From CAZEWZ01 sp964516765 (GTDB lineage: Bacteria > Bacteroidota > Bacteroidia > Flavobacteriales > UBA7430), in assembly GCA_964516765.1 (NCBI GenBank), contig CAZEWZ010000008.1, positions 1 through 62,917 of the forward strand: a stretch of DNA of 62,917 bases, given 5' to 3'. The position numbers were made by a program, and so were the translations under genes. The notes beneath the pieces were generated by a model. That model was not told where the DNA came from, searched no databases, and was given only the letters and a program-made list of their open reading frames with translations. Numbering within the stretch: position 1 is the first letter of the stretch; each line of letters starts with the position of its first letter. Positions 8,432 through 16,723 of the stretch are shown here, piece after piece.

Positions 8432-10141
8432 ATGAAACAAAAAAGAACACAATTCATTCAACTCATTTCTTTGATCTTCATAGTATTGCTTGTCAATTTT
8501 ATAAGTACCCACATTTATACCCGCATTGACTTGACAAAAGAAAAAAGGTACTCTCTATCTAATGAAACCAAAAAAGTTCTGAATCAACTTGATGATTATG
8601 TATATGTTGAGGTTTATCTCGAAGGAAATTTTCCCTCGGGAATTGAGCGTTTAAGTATCGAAACAAAACGAATCTTAACCGAGTTCAAATCGTATAATAC
8701 TCTTTTTCAGTTTTCTTTTATTAATCCTACTGAAAGCAAAGACATAAAAACACAGAATGAAATTATTAATCAACTTTATGAAAAAGGATTGACCCCCACG
8801 ACTCTTCAGGTTAAGAATGGAGAGAGTTATTCTGAAAAAATCATTATCCCTGGTGCCTTTGTTAAATTTAGAGGAAAAGAAAAGGCCATCCAACTTCTTA
8901 AGAGTCAAATATCGAGAAGTCCTGAGCAAAATATTCAGAATTCAATCCGAGAATTAGAGTATGAATTTACTAATGCCATCTTAAATTTACAATCTACAAT
9001 GAAGCCACATATTGCTTTTTTGAGAGGCCATGGAGAATTAAATGATAAAGACATAGAGGACTTAACAAAAAGTTTATCAGAAAAATATACTATTGACATA
9101 GTAGACCTCAGAGAATTCGAGATAGACACATTAGGCGAGCCTGATGTATTAAAAAAGTTAAACCAAATCAAACTCAAAAAACTCATTGTCATTGCAAAAC
9201 CTGAATCTGCATTTCTAGATATAGATAAATACATGATTGATCAATACATCATGAATGGAGGGAAAGTGCTTTGGCTAATCGATGGGACAATGGCCGATAT
9301 GGACTCGCTATCAAACAAAAATTCTTTTCTTGCCTATCCCCTTAGAGATCTCAATTTGAGTGATCAACTTTTTAAATATGGCATCCGATTAAACAGCAAT
9401 ATAGTTGAAGATATTTCATCTTCAAAAATCCCTATCCCGGTAAGGGTAACTAACAATAACCCCAAATGGGAATTAATGCCATGGCGATATTTCCCTGTTT
9501 CTATTCCGACTTCGGACCATCCTATTACAAACAACCTCAACGCAGTGAAATTTGATTTTACCGGAAGCATAGATACAGTAATGACAAATACGAATATTAA
9601 AAAAACAATTTTGTTAAAATCTTCTCCCTATACAAAGCTGTCAAACACCCCATTTGAAATTAGCCTACAAAGTGCCTTAAATCCTCCAGATCAAAATAAA
9701 TTTAATACAGGACCACAGGCTTTAGCGGTTCTACTTGAAGGTAATTTTGAATCTATTTACAAGAATAGATTAAACCAATTAGACAGAAAGATAACATTTA
9801 AGAGCAGTATAGAAGATACAAAAATGATTATAGTCTCGGATGGAGATATTGCCAAGAATAAAATCTCTAGAGGTCAATCTCTTCCCTTGGGTTATGATAA
9901 TTATGAAAAAAAACTATATGGAAATAAAGACTTTCTGCTTAACTCTATTGACTATTTACTGGAAGACAATGCACTCATACAAATCAGAACCAGAGAAATT
10001 AAAATGCGTTTACTGAACAATCAGAAAATTAATTCAGAACGGTTATTCTGGCAAGTTACAAATGTAATTTCTCCCATTATAATAGTGCTTATCATTGGAC
10101 TTTTTATAAATATAATAAGAAGAAAAAATTATGCAAAGTGA
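8432..10141 (+). CDS. gldG: Gliding-motility ABC transporter auxiliary protein GldG
   Basis: The 569-aa protein has a transmembrane helix near the N-terminus (about residues 10-29), a large periplasmic domain beginning DLTKEKRYSLSNETKKVLNQL, the FLRGHGE motif, and a final transmembrane helix (about 542-562). This is the architecture of GldG and related ABC auxiliary proteins (DUF4350/GldG_N). It is directly downstream of gldF and overlaps the next gene by 11 bp. Together with GldF it should form the membrane part of the Gld ABC transporter. Confidence 0.92.
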   Translation: MKQKRTQFIQLISLIFIVLLVNFISTHIYTRIDLTKEKRYSLSNETKKVLNQLDDYVYVEVYLEGNFPSGIERLSIETKRILTEFKSYNTLFQFSFINPTESKDIKTQNEIINQLYEKGLTPTTLQVKNGESYSEKIIIPGAFVKFRGKEKAIQLLKSQISRSPEQNIQNSIRELEYEFTNAILNLQSTMKPHIAFLRGHGELNDKDIEDLTKSLSEKYTIDIVDLREFEIDTLGEPDVLKKLNQIKLKKLIVIAKPESAFLDIDKYMIDQYIMNGGKVLWLIDGTMADMDSLSNKNSFLAYPLRDLNLSDQLFKYGIRLNSNIVEDISSSKIPIPVRVTNNNPKWELMPWRYFPVSIPTSDHPITNNLNAVKFDFTGSIDTVMTNTNIKKTILLKSSPYTKLSNTPFEISLQSALNPPDQNKFNTGPQALAVLLEGNFESIYKNRLNQLDRKITFKSSIEDTKMIIVSDGDIAKNKISRGQSLPLGYDNYEKKLYGNKDFLLNSIDYLLEDNALIQIRTREIKMRLLNNQKINSERLFWQVTNVISPIIIVLIIGLFINIIRRKNYAK

Positions 10142-11123
10142 AAGAAAAAATATTGCCTATTTTATCTTGATTGTATTTTTGGGAGTATTAGCTCATATGC
10201 TAAATAACCAAGATGACTTTATCAGTCGCTCAGACCGAAAAGACTTTTCTGTCGCTGATTCGTCAGAGGTCGTTCAAATAACTTTGAGCACTAAAGCACC
10301 AGATACCGCAGTTCTTCGGCGATTAAACGAAAGCTATTGGACTATAAATGGACAATACAAAGCAGGAAAGTCTGTTATTCATAATCTCCTGAAAACACTT
10401 CACAGAATGGAAATTGCACACCCGGTACCCTTGTCTATGAGAGAAAATGTTTTGGGTAATCTTGCTATCTATGGGGTTAGAGTACAAGTAGAATTAAAAA
10501 ATGGAGATGAAAAGATATTTTATGTAGGCGGAGAAAACCGGGAACAAAACGCAACCTTTATGATGCTTCAAAATTCTTCTGAACCTTATGCAGTTCACAT
10601 TCCGGGATTTAAAGGATACTTATCAAGTCGTTTCTTCACACAAGAATATATTTGGAGAGACAAAATGATTATGAACTATGACAATCAAAATATTGAGTCT
10701 ATTGTAATGAATTATCCAACCTCAAACGTAGCAGAATCCTTTAGTATCAAACAAGACGATTCAGGTATTAAAGTTTTTGAAAAAGACTCAGAAACAATCG
10801 CTTCAACAAATGAAAACAAGGTCAAAAGATATCTGGCTTCCTTCAGAAAACTTCCTGCTGAAAGTTATGTGTCGGGAAGCTTAAATACAGATTCTCTATT
10901 AAACACAAAACCCCTTTTTGAGATTGTGGTAAGCCCTTTGGAGGGTGAAGATACCTCGATGCAAGTATACCCCAAAAGAACTAAAAATACTGTAAATATT
11001 CAAGATGATATGATAATGCCCGATCCAGAAAGACTTTATGCCTATGTAAATGAAGAAGACTGGATGGTCATTCAATTGAATACATTCAAAAAAATCATGA
11101 TAAAATTATCTGATTTAAAATAA
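10131..11123 (+). CDS. DUF4340-like membrane-anchored protein coupled to gldG
   Basis: The 330-aa product has one N-terminal membrane helix (residues 7-22) and a soluble periplasmic part with repeated beta blocks: a YWTINGQYKAG unit, VELKNGDEKIFYVGG, and a late YAYVNEEDWMVIQL segment. This resembles DUF4340 proteins, which usually travel with GldG-type ABC auxiliary proteins. Its start lies inside the last codons of gldG (11-bp overlap), which implies translational coupling and a shared role in that transporter. Its function is unknown. dnaN follows after 150 bp with its own promoter. Confidence 0.75.
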   Translation: MQSERKNIAYFILIVFLGVLAHMLNNQDDFISRSDRKDFSVADSSEVVQITLSTKAPDTAVLRRLNESYWTINGQYKAGKSVIHNLLKTLHRMEIAHPVPLSMRENVLGNLAIYGVRVQVELKNGDEKIFYVGGENREQNATFMMLQNSSEPYAVHIPGFKGYLSSRFFTQEYIWRDKMIMNYDNQNIESIVMNYPTSNVAESFSIKQDDSGIKVFEKDSETIASTNENKVKRYLASFRKLPAESYVSGSLNTDSLLNTKPLFEIVVSPLEGEDTSMQVYPKRTKNTVNIQDDMIMPDPERLYAYVNEEDWMVIQLNTFKKIMIKLSDLK

Positions 11124-11131
11124 TAAGCAAT

Positions 11132-11165
11132 AGTTTGTTATGAAAAACAAACTCTTTATGGTTCT
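11132..11165 (+). terminator. Possible terminator after the gldFG run
   Basis: AGTTTGTT (11132-11139) pairs with AACAAACT (11146-11153), an 8-bp stem with a 6-base loop. The following bases are only moderately T-rich, so this is a weak candidate. Confidence 0.4.
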
Positions 11166-11238
11166 TTAATGTTAAAAAATAACTAATAATTGTGAATAAA
11201 CGAGTGATAACAAAATAGCACTAATTTATACATATATT

Positions 11239-11246
11239 TATATTTG
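11239..11246 (+). promoter_or_regulatory. dnaN promoter -7 box
   Basis: TATATTTG is an exact TAnnTTTG match, 27 bases before the dnaN ATG. No clear TTTG -33 box is visible at the usual 19-20 base spacing. Confidence 0.6.
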
Positions 11247-11273
11247 ATATTATTCTAATAAAACTAAGACCTA

Positions 11274-12395
11274 ATGAAGTTTATTGTTTCTAGTTCAAAA
11301 CTTTTAAAGCAGTTACAAACCATCAGTGGTGTGATTAATTCAAGCAACACACTTCCTATACTGGATAATATTTTGTTTGAATTGTCGGAAAATAAACTAA
11401 CATTGACTACTTCCGATTTAGAGACTACTATGTCCAACTCTATAGAAGTAGAAGCAAGTGATGTGGGAAATGCAGCTATACCAGCCAAACTTCTTTTGGA
11501 TACCCTCAAGACCTTTCCCGAACAACCACTCACTTTTTTAATAGATTTAGATAAAAAAAGTGTAGAAATCAGTTCTGACCAAGGAAAATATGCACTAGCA
11601 CTTCACAACGGTAGTGAATTTCCAAAAGCGCCCGTTATTGAGGCTGCAAGCTCAGTGTTAATTCATTCTGATATTATTTCTACGGGAATTAATAAAACTA
11701 TTTTTGCTACTGGAAATGACGACTTGCGTCCAGTTATGTCTGGTGTTTTTTGTAAGTTTAGCGACAGCGGACTTACTCTAGTATCGACAGATGCACATAA
11801 GCTAGTTAGATACACACGCCACGATATAAAAAGTGAACAAAATGCTGAATTTATACTTCCAAAAAAACCACTAAACATACTCAAAGGAATTTTGGCTTCA
11901 ATTAGTGAAGAAGTTAAAATTGAGTATAATGAAACAAATGCAAAATATAGTTTTGGATCAATTATATTAACATGTAGATTAATCGATGGTAAATACCCTA
12001 ACTATAACGCAGTCATTCCTCAAGAAAACCCTAATAAACTTACCATAGACCGAATTTCTTTTTTAAATTCTGTTAAAAGAGTAGCTATTTTTTCCAATAA
12101 AACTACTCATCAAATACGCTTGAAGATTGCAGGAAATGAAATGCACATTTCTGCAGAAGATATTGATTTTTCAAACAAAGCAGACGAAAGATTATCTTGT
12201 CAATATGAGGGATCAGATATGGAAATTGGATTTAACTCACGCTTCCTCATGGAAATGATTTCCAATTTAGAAACCGAACAGATTCACTTTGAAATGTCTG
12301 CACCAAATCGAGCAGGAATACTTCTTCCCGAAGGGAACTCTAATGAGGGAGAAGATATTCTCATGCTAGTAATGCCAGTGATGCTAAATAATTAA
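11274..12395 (+). CDS. dnaN: DNA polymerase III beta subunit (sliding clamp)
   Basis: The 373-aa length and three-domain layout match DnaN. Typical blocks are SGVINSSNTLPILDNILFEL, TTSDLETTMSNSIEV, PVMSGVFCKF, STDAHKLVRY, CRLIDGKYPNYNAVIP and the C-terminal LMLVMPVMLNN. The dimeric ring tethers polymerase III and other enzymes to DNA. It is not next to dnaA or recF here; instead it follows the gldFG run. The end is convergent with lon, 49 bp apart. Confidence 0.97.
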   Translation: MKFIVSSSKLLKQLQTISGVINSSNTLPILDNILFELSENKLTLTTSDLETTMSNSIEVEASDVGNAAIPAKLLLDTLKTFPEQPLTFLIDLDKKSVEISSDQGKYALALHNGSEFPKAPVIEAASSVLIHSDIISTGINKTIFATGNDDLRPVMSGVFCKFSDSGLTLVSTDAHKLVRYTRHDIKSEQNAEFILPKKPLNILKGILASISEEVKIEYNETNAKYSFGSIILTCRLIDGKYPNYNAVIPQENPNKLTIDRISFLNSVKRVAIFSNKTTHQIRLKIAGNEMHISAEDIDFSNKADERLSCQYEGSDMEIGFNSRFLMEMISNLETEQIHFEMSAPNRAGILLPEGNSNEGEDILMLVMPVMLNN

Positions 12396-12444
12396 TCAAA
12401 AAAGACTCAATCAAAATTATAAAAATAAGCTTTTTTATTTAATC

Positions 12445-14895
12445 CTAAAGGACTTTTGCCCCTTCAACTTTTTGTTTGGTAATAGCCAAATCTATCACTT
12501 CCATCATATTAGAGATGTAACTAAAATGTAAACCTCTCAGATAAATGGGTTTAATTTCTAAAATGTCTTTCTCATTCTCTTTGCAAAGAATAATCTCTTT
12601 TATGCCTGCTCTTTTAGCAGCCAAAATTTTCTCTTTAATTCCTCCTACTGGCAACACCTTTCCTCTCAGAGTAATTTCGCCACTCATCGCCAAACTCTTC
12701 TTTACTTTTTTCTGAGAAAACAAAGACGAAAGCGAAGTCAACATGGTAATTCCCGCTGAGGGTCCATCTTTGGGTACAGATCCTTCAGGAACATGAATAT
12801 GGATATCCCACCTGCTGAATACTTCAGGATTTAAGTCGAATTTTGTGTGGTTGGACTTGATAAATTCTAAGGCCAAAGTAGCGGATTCTTTCATCACATT
12901 TCCTAAATTCCCGGTAAGTGTTAACTTTCCTTTCCCAGGGCTCAAACTAGATTCTATGAATAGAATACTCCCACCTACTGGGGTCCAAGCCAAACCTGTT
13001 ACCACCCCAGCGATGTCATTGTTCTGGTATTTATCCTTACTGAATCTTTGTGGTCCTAAAATATCTACAATCAAATCATGATGAAGCTTAGATTCATATT
13101 CATCCTCCATGGCTATATTCTTGGCAGCATATCGAACCAGTTTAGCTAATTTTTTATCTAACCCACGTACACCAGATTCGCTTGTGTATCCTTCCACCAC
13201 TTGTTCGAATTCCTTTATACCAAGCTTTAAATGACTGGATAATAAACCATGTTCACGAAGCTGTTTGGGGAAAAGATGTTTTTTCGATATCTGTACTTTC
13301 TCCTCCATGGTGTAGCCACTGATGTCGATAATCTCCATTCGATCCCTTAAAGCTGGTTGTATGGTGTTTAAAGAGTTTGCTGTGGCAATGAACATTACCT
13401 TGGATAAATCGTAACCCATTTCTAAATAATTGTCATAAAAAGTGCTATTTTGTTCTGGATCTAAAACTTCTAGAAGAGCAGAAGAGGGATCTCCCTGGCT
13501 ACCAGTAGATAATTTGTCTATTTCATCAAGAACAAACACTGGATTGGAAGTACCAGCTTTTTTAATGGACTGAATAATTCTTCCAGGCATTGCTCCAATA
13601 TAAGTCTTTCGGTGTCCACGAATTTCGGACTCGTCTCGAAGACCACCTAAACTAACGCGAACATATTCTCTACCTAGTGCCTCAGCAATAGACTTTCCTA
13701 GAGAAGTTTTACCAACTCCTGGGGGACCATAGAGACATAATATAGGTGACTTCATATCCCCTTTTAGCTTAAGTACAGCCAAGTGCTCTTGGATTCGCTC
13801 TTTGACTTTTTCTAGACCATAATGGTCTTTGTCCATGACTTTTTCGGCGCGTTTTAAATCAAAAATATCCTTGGAATAATTCTCCCAAGGGAGATCTAAA
13901 ATTGTTTCTAAATAGCTACGTTGAATCGAATAATCAGGCATTTGTGGATTAAGACGTTGCATTTTTTTAATGTCTTTTTCTACTTGCTTAGAGACTTCTT
14001 TGGTCCACTTTTTATTTCGGGCTCTTTGACGGAGATCTTCGACTTCTTCGAGATGAGAATTACCGCCCAATTCTTCTTGAATCTGCTTTAATTGTTGATT
14101 CAGAAAGTATTCTCGCTGTTGTTCATCAATATCAACACGTACTTTGTTTTGAATTTCGTTTTTCATTTGAATCATATTTATTTCATGATTCAAGTGGATT
14201 AGAGAGGTTTTTGTGCGCTCCTCTAGATTGGGTTGTTCTAGCAGCTTTTGTTTTTCTTTGATGTCAATATTCATGTTTGAGGCCACAAAATTTACCAAAA
14301 AAGAATCACTCTGAATATTCTTTATAGCAAATGAAGCCTCGGAGGGAATATTGGGAGAATCTTTAATAATTTGTAAGGCAACATCTTTCACACTTTCCAC
14401 AAGTGCAGCAAATTCTTTATCTCCTTTAGGTGGTTTTGTTTCGTGAAAAGAGGAAACAAGGGCTTTAAAATACGGAGCTTCTTGTGTGAATTCTTGAATA
14501 TCAAAACGCTTTTGGCCTTGAATAATAACAGTGGTATTTCCATCGGGCATTCTAAGGGTTCTTAAGATCTTTGCTTCAGTTCCGGTGAGATTCAGATCTT
14601 CGAGGGAAGGATCTTCTACCATAGGATCCTTTTGAGCAATAACCCCAATTGTTTTATTGCCCTTGTTGGCATCTTTGATCAGCTTAATTGATTTATCTCG
14701 ACCCACAGTGATTGGTATAACTACTCCAGGAAAAAGCACCGTATTTCTCAAAGGCAATATAGATAGTACTTCCGGCATACCCTCTGCATTAAGACGCTCT
14801 TCGTCTTCTTCTGTCATCAGAGGGATTAATTCTGCTTCTTTGTCTATGATACTTGATAGGGAAAGATGATTTAATAATTTTATTTCAGTATCCAT
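12445..14895 (-). CDS. lon: ATP-dependent protease Lon
   Basis: The 816-aa protein has the full Lon order: N-terminal substrate domain (from about residue 40, LPLRNTVLFPGVVIPI), coiled helical region (about 240-350), AAA+ module with Walker A GPPGVGKTS and FVLDEIDK, and the C-terminal protease domain with the Ser713-Lys756 dyad (KDGPSAG; GGIKEK). Lon degrades misfolded and regulatory proteins in the cytoplasm. It is monocistronic. A sigma-54-like element lies about 60 bases before its ATG (14958-14973). The tail after residue 800 is short and ordinary. Confidence 0.97.
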   Translation of the reverse strand: MDTEIKLLNHLSLSSIIDKEAELIPLMTEEDEERLNAEGMPEVLSILPLRNTVLFPGVVIPITVGRDKSIKLIKDANKGNKTIGVIAQKDPMVEDPSLEDLNLTGTEAKILRTLRMPDGNTTVIIQGQKRFDIQEFTQEAPYFKALVSSFHETKPPKGDKEFAALVESVKDVALQIIKDSPNIPSEASFAIKNIQSDSFLVNFVASNMNIDIKEKQKLLEQPNLEERTKTSLIHLNHEINMIQMKNEIQNKVRVDIDEQQREYFLNQQLKQIQEELGGNSHLEEVEDLRQRARNKKWTKEVSKQVEKDIKKMQRLNPQMPDYSIQRSYLETILDLPWENYSKDIFDLKRAEKVMDKDHYGLEKVKERIQEHLAVLKLKGDMKSPILCLYGPPGVGKTSLGKSIAEALGREYVRVSLGGLRDESEIRGHRKTYIGAMPGRIIQSIKKAGTSNPVFVLDEIDKLSTGSQGDPSSALLEVLDPEQNSTFYDNYLEMGYDLSKVMFIATANSLNTIQPALRDRMEIIDISGYTMEEKVQISKKHLFPKQLREHGLLSSHLKLGIKEFEQVVEGYTSESGVRGLDKKLAKLVRYAAKNIAMEDEYESKLHHDLIVDILGPQRFSKDKYQNNDIAGVVTGLAWTPVGGSILFIESSLSPGKGKLTLTGNLGNVMKESATLALEFIKSNHTKFDLNPEVFSRWDIHIHVPEGSVPKDGPSAGITMLTSLSSLFSQKKVKKSLAMSGEITLRGKVLPVGGIKEKILAAKRAGIKEIILCKENEKDILEIKPIYLRGLHFSYISNMMEVIDLAITKQKVEGAKVL

Positions 14896-14957
14896 AATAT
14901 TAAAAATAATGTTTGTCAGCGTTTCAAAGGCAAATTCTGAATTTCTTCAATATTATG

Positions 14958-14973
14958 GCAAGTGTTGTGCCAA
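14958..14973 (-). promoter_or_regulatory. Sigma-54-like -24/-12 element upstream of lon, also a palindrome
   Basis: Read on the reverse strand, the sequence is TTGGCAC, five bases, TTGC, which matches the sigma-54 consensus with GG and GC separated by exactly 10 bases. The same bases contain the inverted repeat TGGCA-N7-TGCCA (14956-14972), so a dimeric repressor site is an alternative reading. A start site 12 bases beyond the GC would leave a leader of roughly 50 bases before lon. Confidence 0.45.
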
Positions 14974-15009
14974 ATAAAAAAACTGACAAAAAGGACTTAA
15001 ATAAATGTA

Positions 15010-16185
15010 TTATCTACGCAAATCGTCAGACAATTCAAATACTTTTGTCAGTATTGACTTTTCTGTTTCATCCAGAACAACTCCTCTTCGTTGCATGACT
15101 TTTTCGGCCACATCAAAAGCCCTATTGATTTGATAAGTAGATTGTCCTTGGGGCCCACCCCAAGTAAAGGAAGGAATAAAATTTCGAGGAAATCCGGCAC
15201 CAAATATATTGGCACTTACTCCCACTACAGTACCTGTATTGAACATGGTGTTGATGCCACATTTTGAATGATCGCCCATGACTAAGCCACAAAATAATAA
15301 TCCGGTCGAGATGAAACTTTGTTTTGGATAATTCCACAAGCGGACTTCGGCATAATTATTTTTTAGGTTGGAATTATTAGAGTCTGCTCCGATGTTGCAC
15401 CACTCTCCGATGACTGAATTCCCTAGGAAACCATCATGTCCTTTATTGGAATAGCCAAAAATGACTACATTATTTAACTCTCCCCCCACTTTAGAATGAG
15501 GTCCTACTGTAGTGGGTCCATATATCTTGGCTCCTAAGTTAGTTTGCGCATGATCACAGAGGGCAAAAGGACCACGAACGATGGAACCCTCGAGTACTTT
15601 GGCTTCTCGTCCAATATAAACAGGACCTTCCATTGCATTGATGATGGCACATTGAACTACTGCCCCTTCTTCTATAAAAATATGTTCTGCACCTAAAACT
15701 TGGTTGCTAAAATGTATTTGCTGAGAATTACGCCCTTTCGTAATCAGGTCAAAATCTAATTTAAGTTCTATCCCATTTTTACTAAAAATATCAGTAAGAG
15801 AGCTAATGTGTGTAAATTCATTATCGGTATAAAACATCTGACAGTCTAAAACTTCTTTAAAATCTCCAGATCTAAACGCGATTAAGGTTTCATTACCGTC
15901 AAATAAGCTTTCGTTTATCTGTAAAGCCAAAATATCCTTCACTAGTTTATCATTAGGACATACAGAAGAATTTATCCACCATTGGTCTTTTTGAATTATA
16001 CAGGGATATTTTTCTTGTAGATAAACTTCCGTTATATAGCCAGCAAATTTAGCTTTCTTAGGTAGTCTTTTTTGCCACTTTTCCTTGAGGGTCAAAATTC
16101 CAATTCTGAATTCGCTAATCGGTCTGGTATAACACAATGGCAATAAATTGTCTCTGTGTTCGTCGTCAAAAAGAAGATATCTCAT
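15010..16185 (-). CDS. GlmU-like sugar-1-phosphate nucleotidyltransferase/acetyltransferase
   Basis: The 391-aa protein has a divergent N-terminal nucleotidyltransferase-like domain (LLFDDEHRDNLLPLCYTRPISEFRIGILTLKEKW) and a C-terminal left-handed beta-helix of hexapeptide repeats (from about residue 185: IIEGAVV-type turns, YIGREAKVLEGSIVRG, GPHSKVGGELNNVVIFGYSNKGHDGFLGNSVIGEW). This matches the alternative bacterial GlmU family found in Bacteroidota, proposed to make UDP-GlcNAc for cell envelope synthesis. It is not the classical GlmU sequence, so the exact activity is inferred. The gene lies between rpmE2 (separated by a terminator) and lon, both on the same strand. Confidence 0.82.
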   Translation of the reverse strand: MRYLLFDDEHRDNLLPLCYTRPISEFRIGILTLKEKWQKRLPKKAKFAGYITEVYLQEKYPCIIQKDQWWINSSVCPNDKLVKDILALQINESLFDGNETLIAFRSGDFKEVLDCQMFYTDNEFTHISSLTDIFSKNGIELKLDFDLITKGRNSQQIHFSNQVLGAEHIFIEEGAVVQCAIINAMEGPVYIGREAKVLEGSIVRGPFALCDHAQTNLGAKIYGPTTVGPHSKVGGELNNVVIFGYSNKGHDGFLGNSVIGEWCNIGADSNNSNLKNNYAEVRLWNYPKQSFISTGLLFCGLVMGDHSKCGINTMFNTGTVVGVSANIFGAGFPRNFIPSFTWGGPQGQSTYQINRAFDVAEKVMQRRGVVLDETEKSILTKVFELSDDLRR

Positions 16186-16283
16186 AAGTCAATTTTCATT
16201 GAGGTGCTGATCGATAGAACTAAAAGTAATTCCTCACAATACTGAGATAAATATACCAAATTAGGTGAAAGATTGAAAATTAG

Positions 16284-16318
16284 TTAAAAAAAAAGAGTTC
16301 TATAAACAGAACTCTTTT
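16284..16318 (-). terminator. Terminator downstream of rpmE2
   Basis: AAAAGAGTTCT (16291-16301) pairs with AGAACTCTTTT (16308-16318). In the reverse direction the 11-bp stem is followed by a run of T, so it ends the L31 transcript before the GlmU-like gene. Confidence 0.8.
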
Positions 16319-16341
16319 AAATAATTTTTAAGGTATTAAGT

Positions 16342-16593
16342 TTACTTCGTAAACTTTGAGTATCGATTCTTAAACTTGTCAATACGACCTGCTGTATCTA
16401 CTAATTTCATCTTCCCAGTGTAAAAGGGGTGAGATGTATTTGTTATTTCACGTTTGATTAATGGGTATTCACTCCCTTCAAAAGTAATTATATCTTTGGT
16501 ATCAGCACAAGATCTGGTAAGAAAGGTCTCTCCGTTAGACATATCTTTTACTGCAACTATTCTGTAATTTTCTGGGTGTATACCGGTTTTCAT
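16342..16593 (-). CDS. rpmE2: 50S ribosomal protein L31, type B
   Basis: The 83-aa protein matches zinc-free (C-minus, type B) L31: MKTGIHPENYRIVAVKDMSN, HPFYTGK and GRIDKFKNRY. It has one cysteine (Cys29) and no CxxC pairs. The frame is open to 16671 but the ATG at 16593 gives the canonical N-terminus, and a -7 box (16621-16628) lies in front of it. It is monocistronic, with a terminator just downstream. Confidence 0.95.
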   Translation of the reverse strand: MKTGIHPENYRIVAVKDMSNGETFLTRSCADTKDIITFEGSEYPLIKREITNTSHPFYTGKMKLVDTAGRIDKFKNRYSKFTK

Positions 16594-16620
16594 CTTTATT
16601 TTATCTTTAATTTCGGTTTG

Positions 16621-16628
16621 CAAATGTA
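16621..16628 (-). promoter_or_regulatory. rpmE2 promoter -7 box
   Basis: Read on the reverse strand this is TACATTTG, an exact TAnnTTTG match, 27 bases before the rpmE2 ATG. Confidence 0.55.
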
Positions 16629-16697
16629 AGCAATTAAACAAAAATGAAAAATCATTCACGGTTTTTTTCAAAATAAAAATCGTTTAGATTCGTTTTT

Positions 16698-16705
16698 TAT
16701 ATTTG
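16698..16705 (+). promoter_or_regulatory. Promoter -7 box of the beta-helix lipoprotein gene
   Basis: TATATTTG is an exact TAnnTTTG match, 18 bases before the ATG at 16724. No clear -33 box is seen. Confidence 0.55.
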
Positions 16706-16723
16706 TAAAGCAAATACATAACT

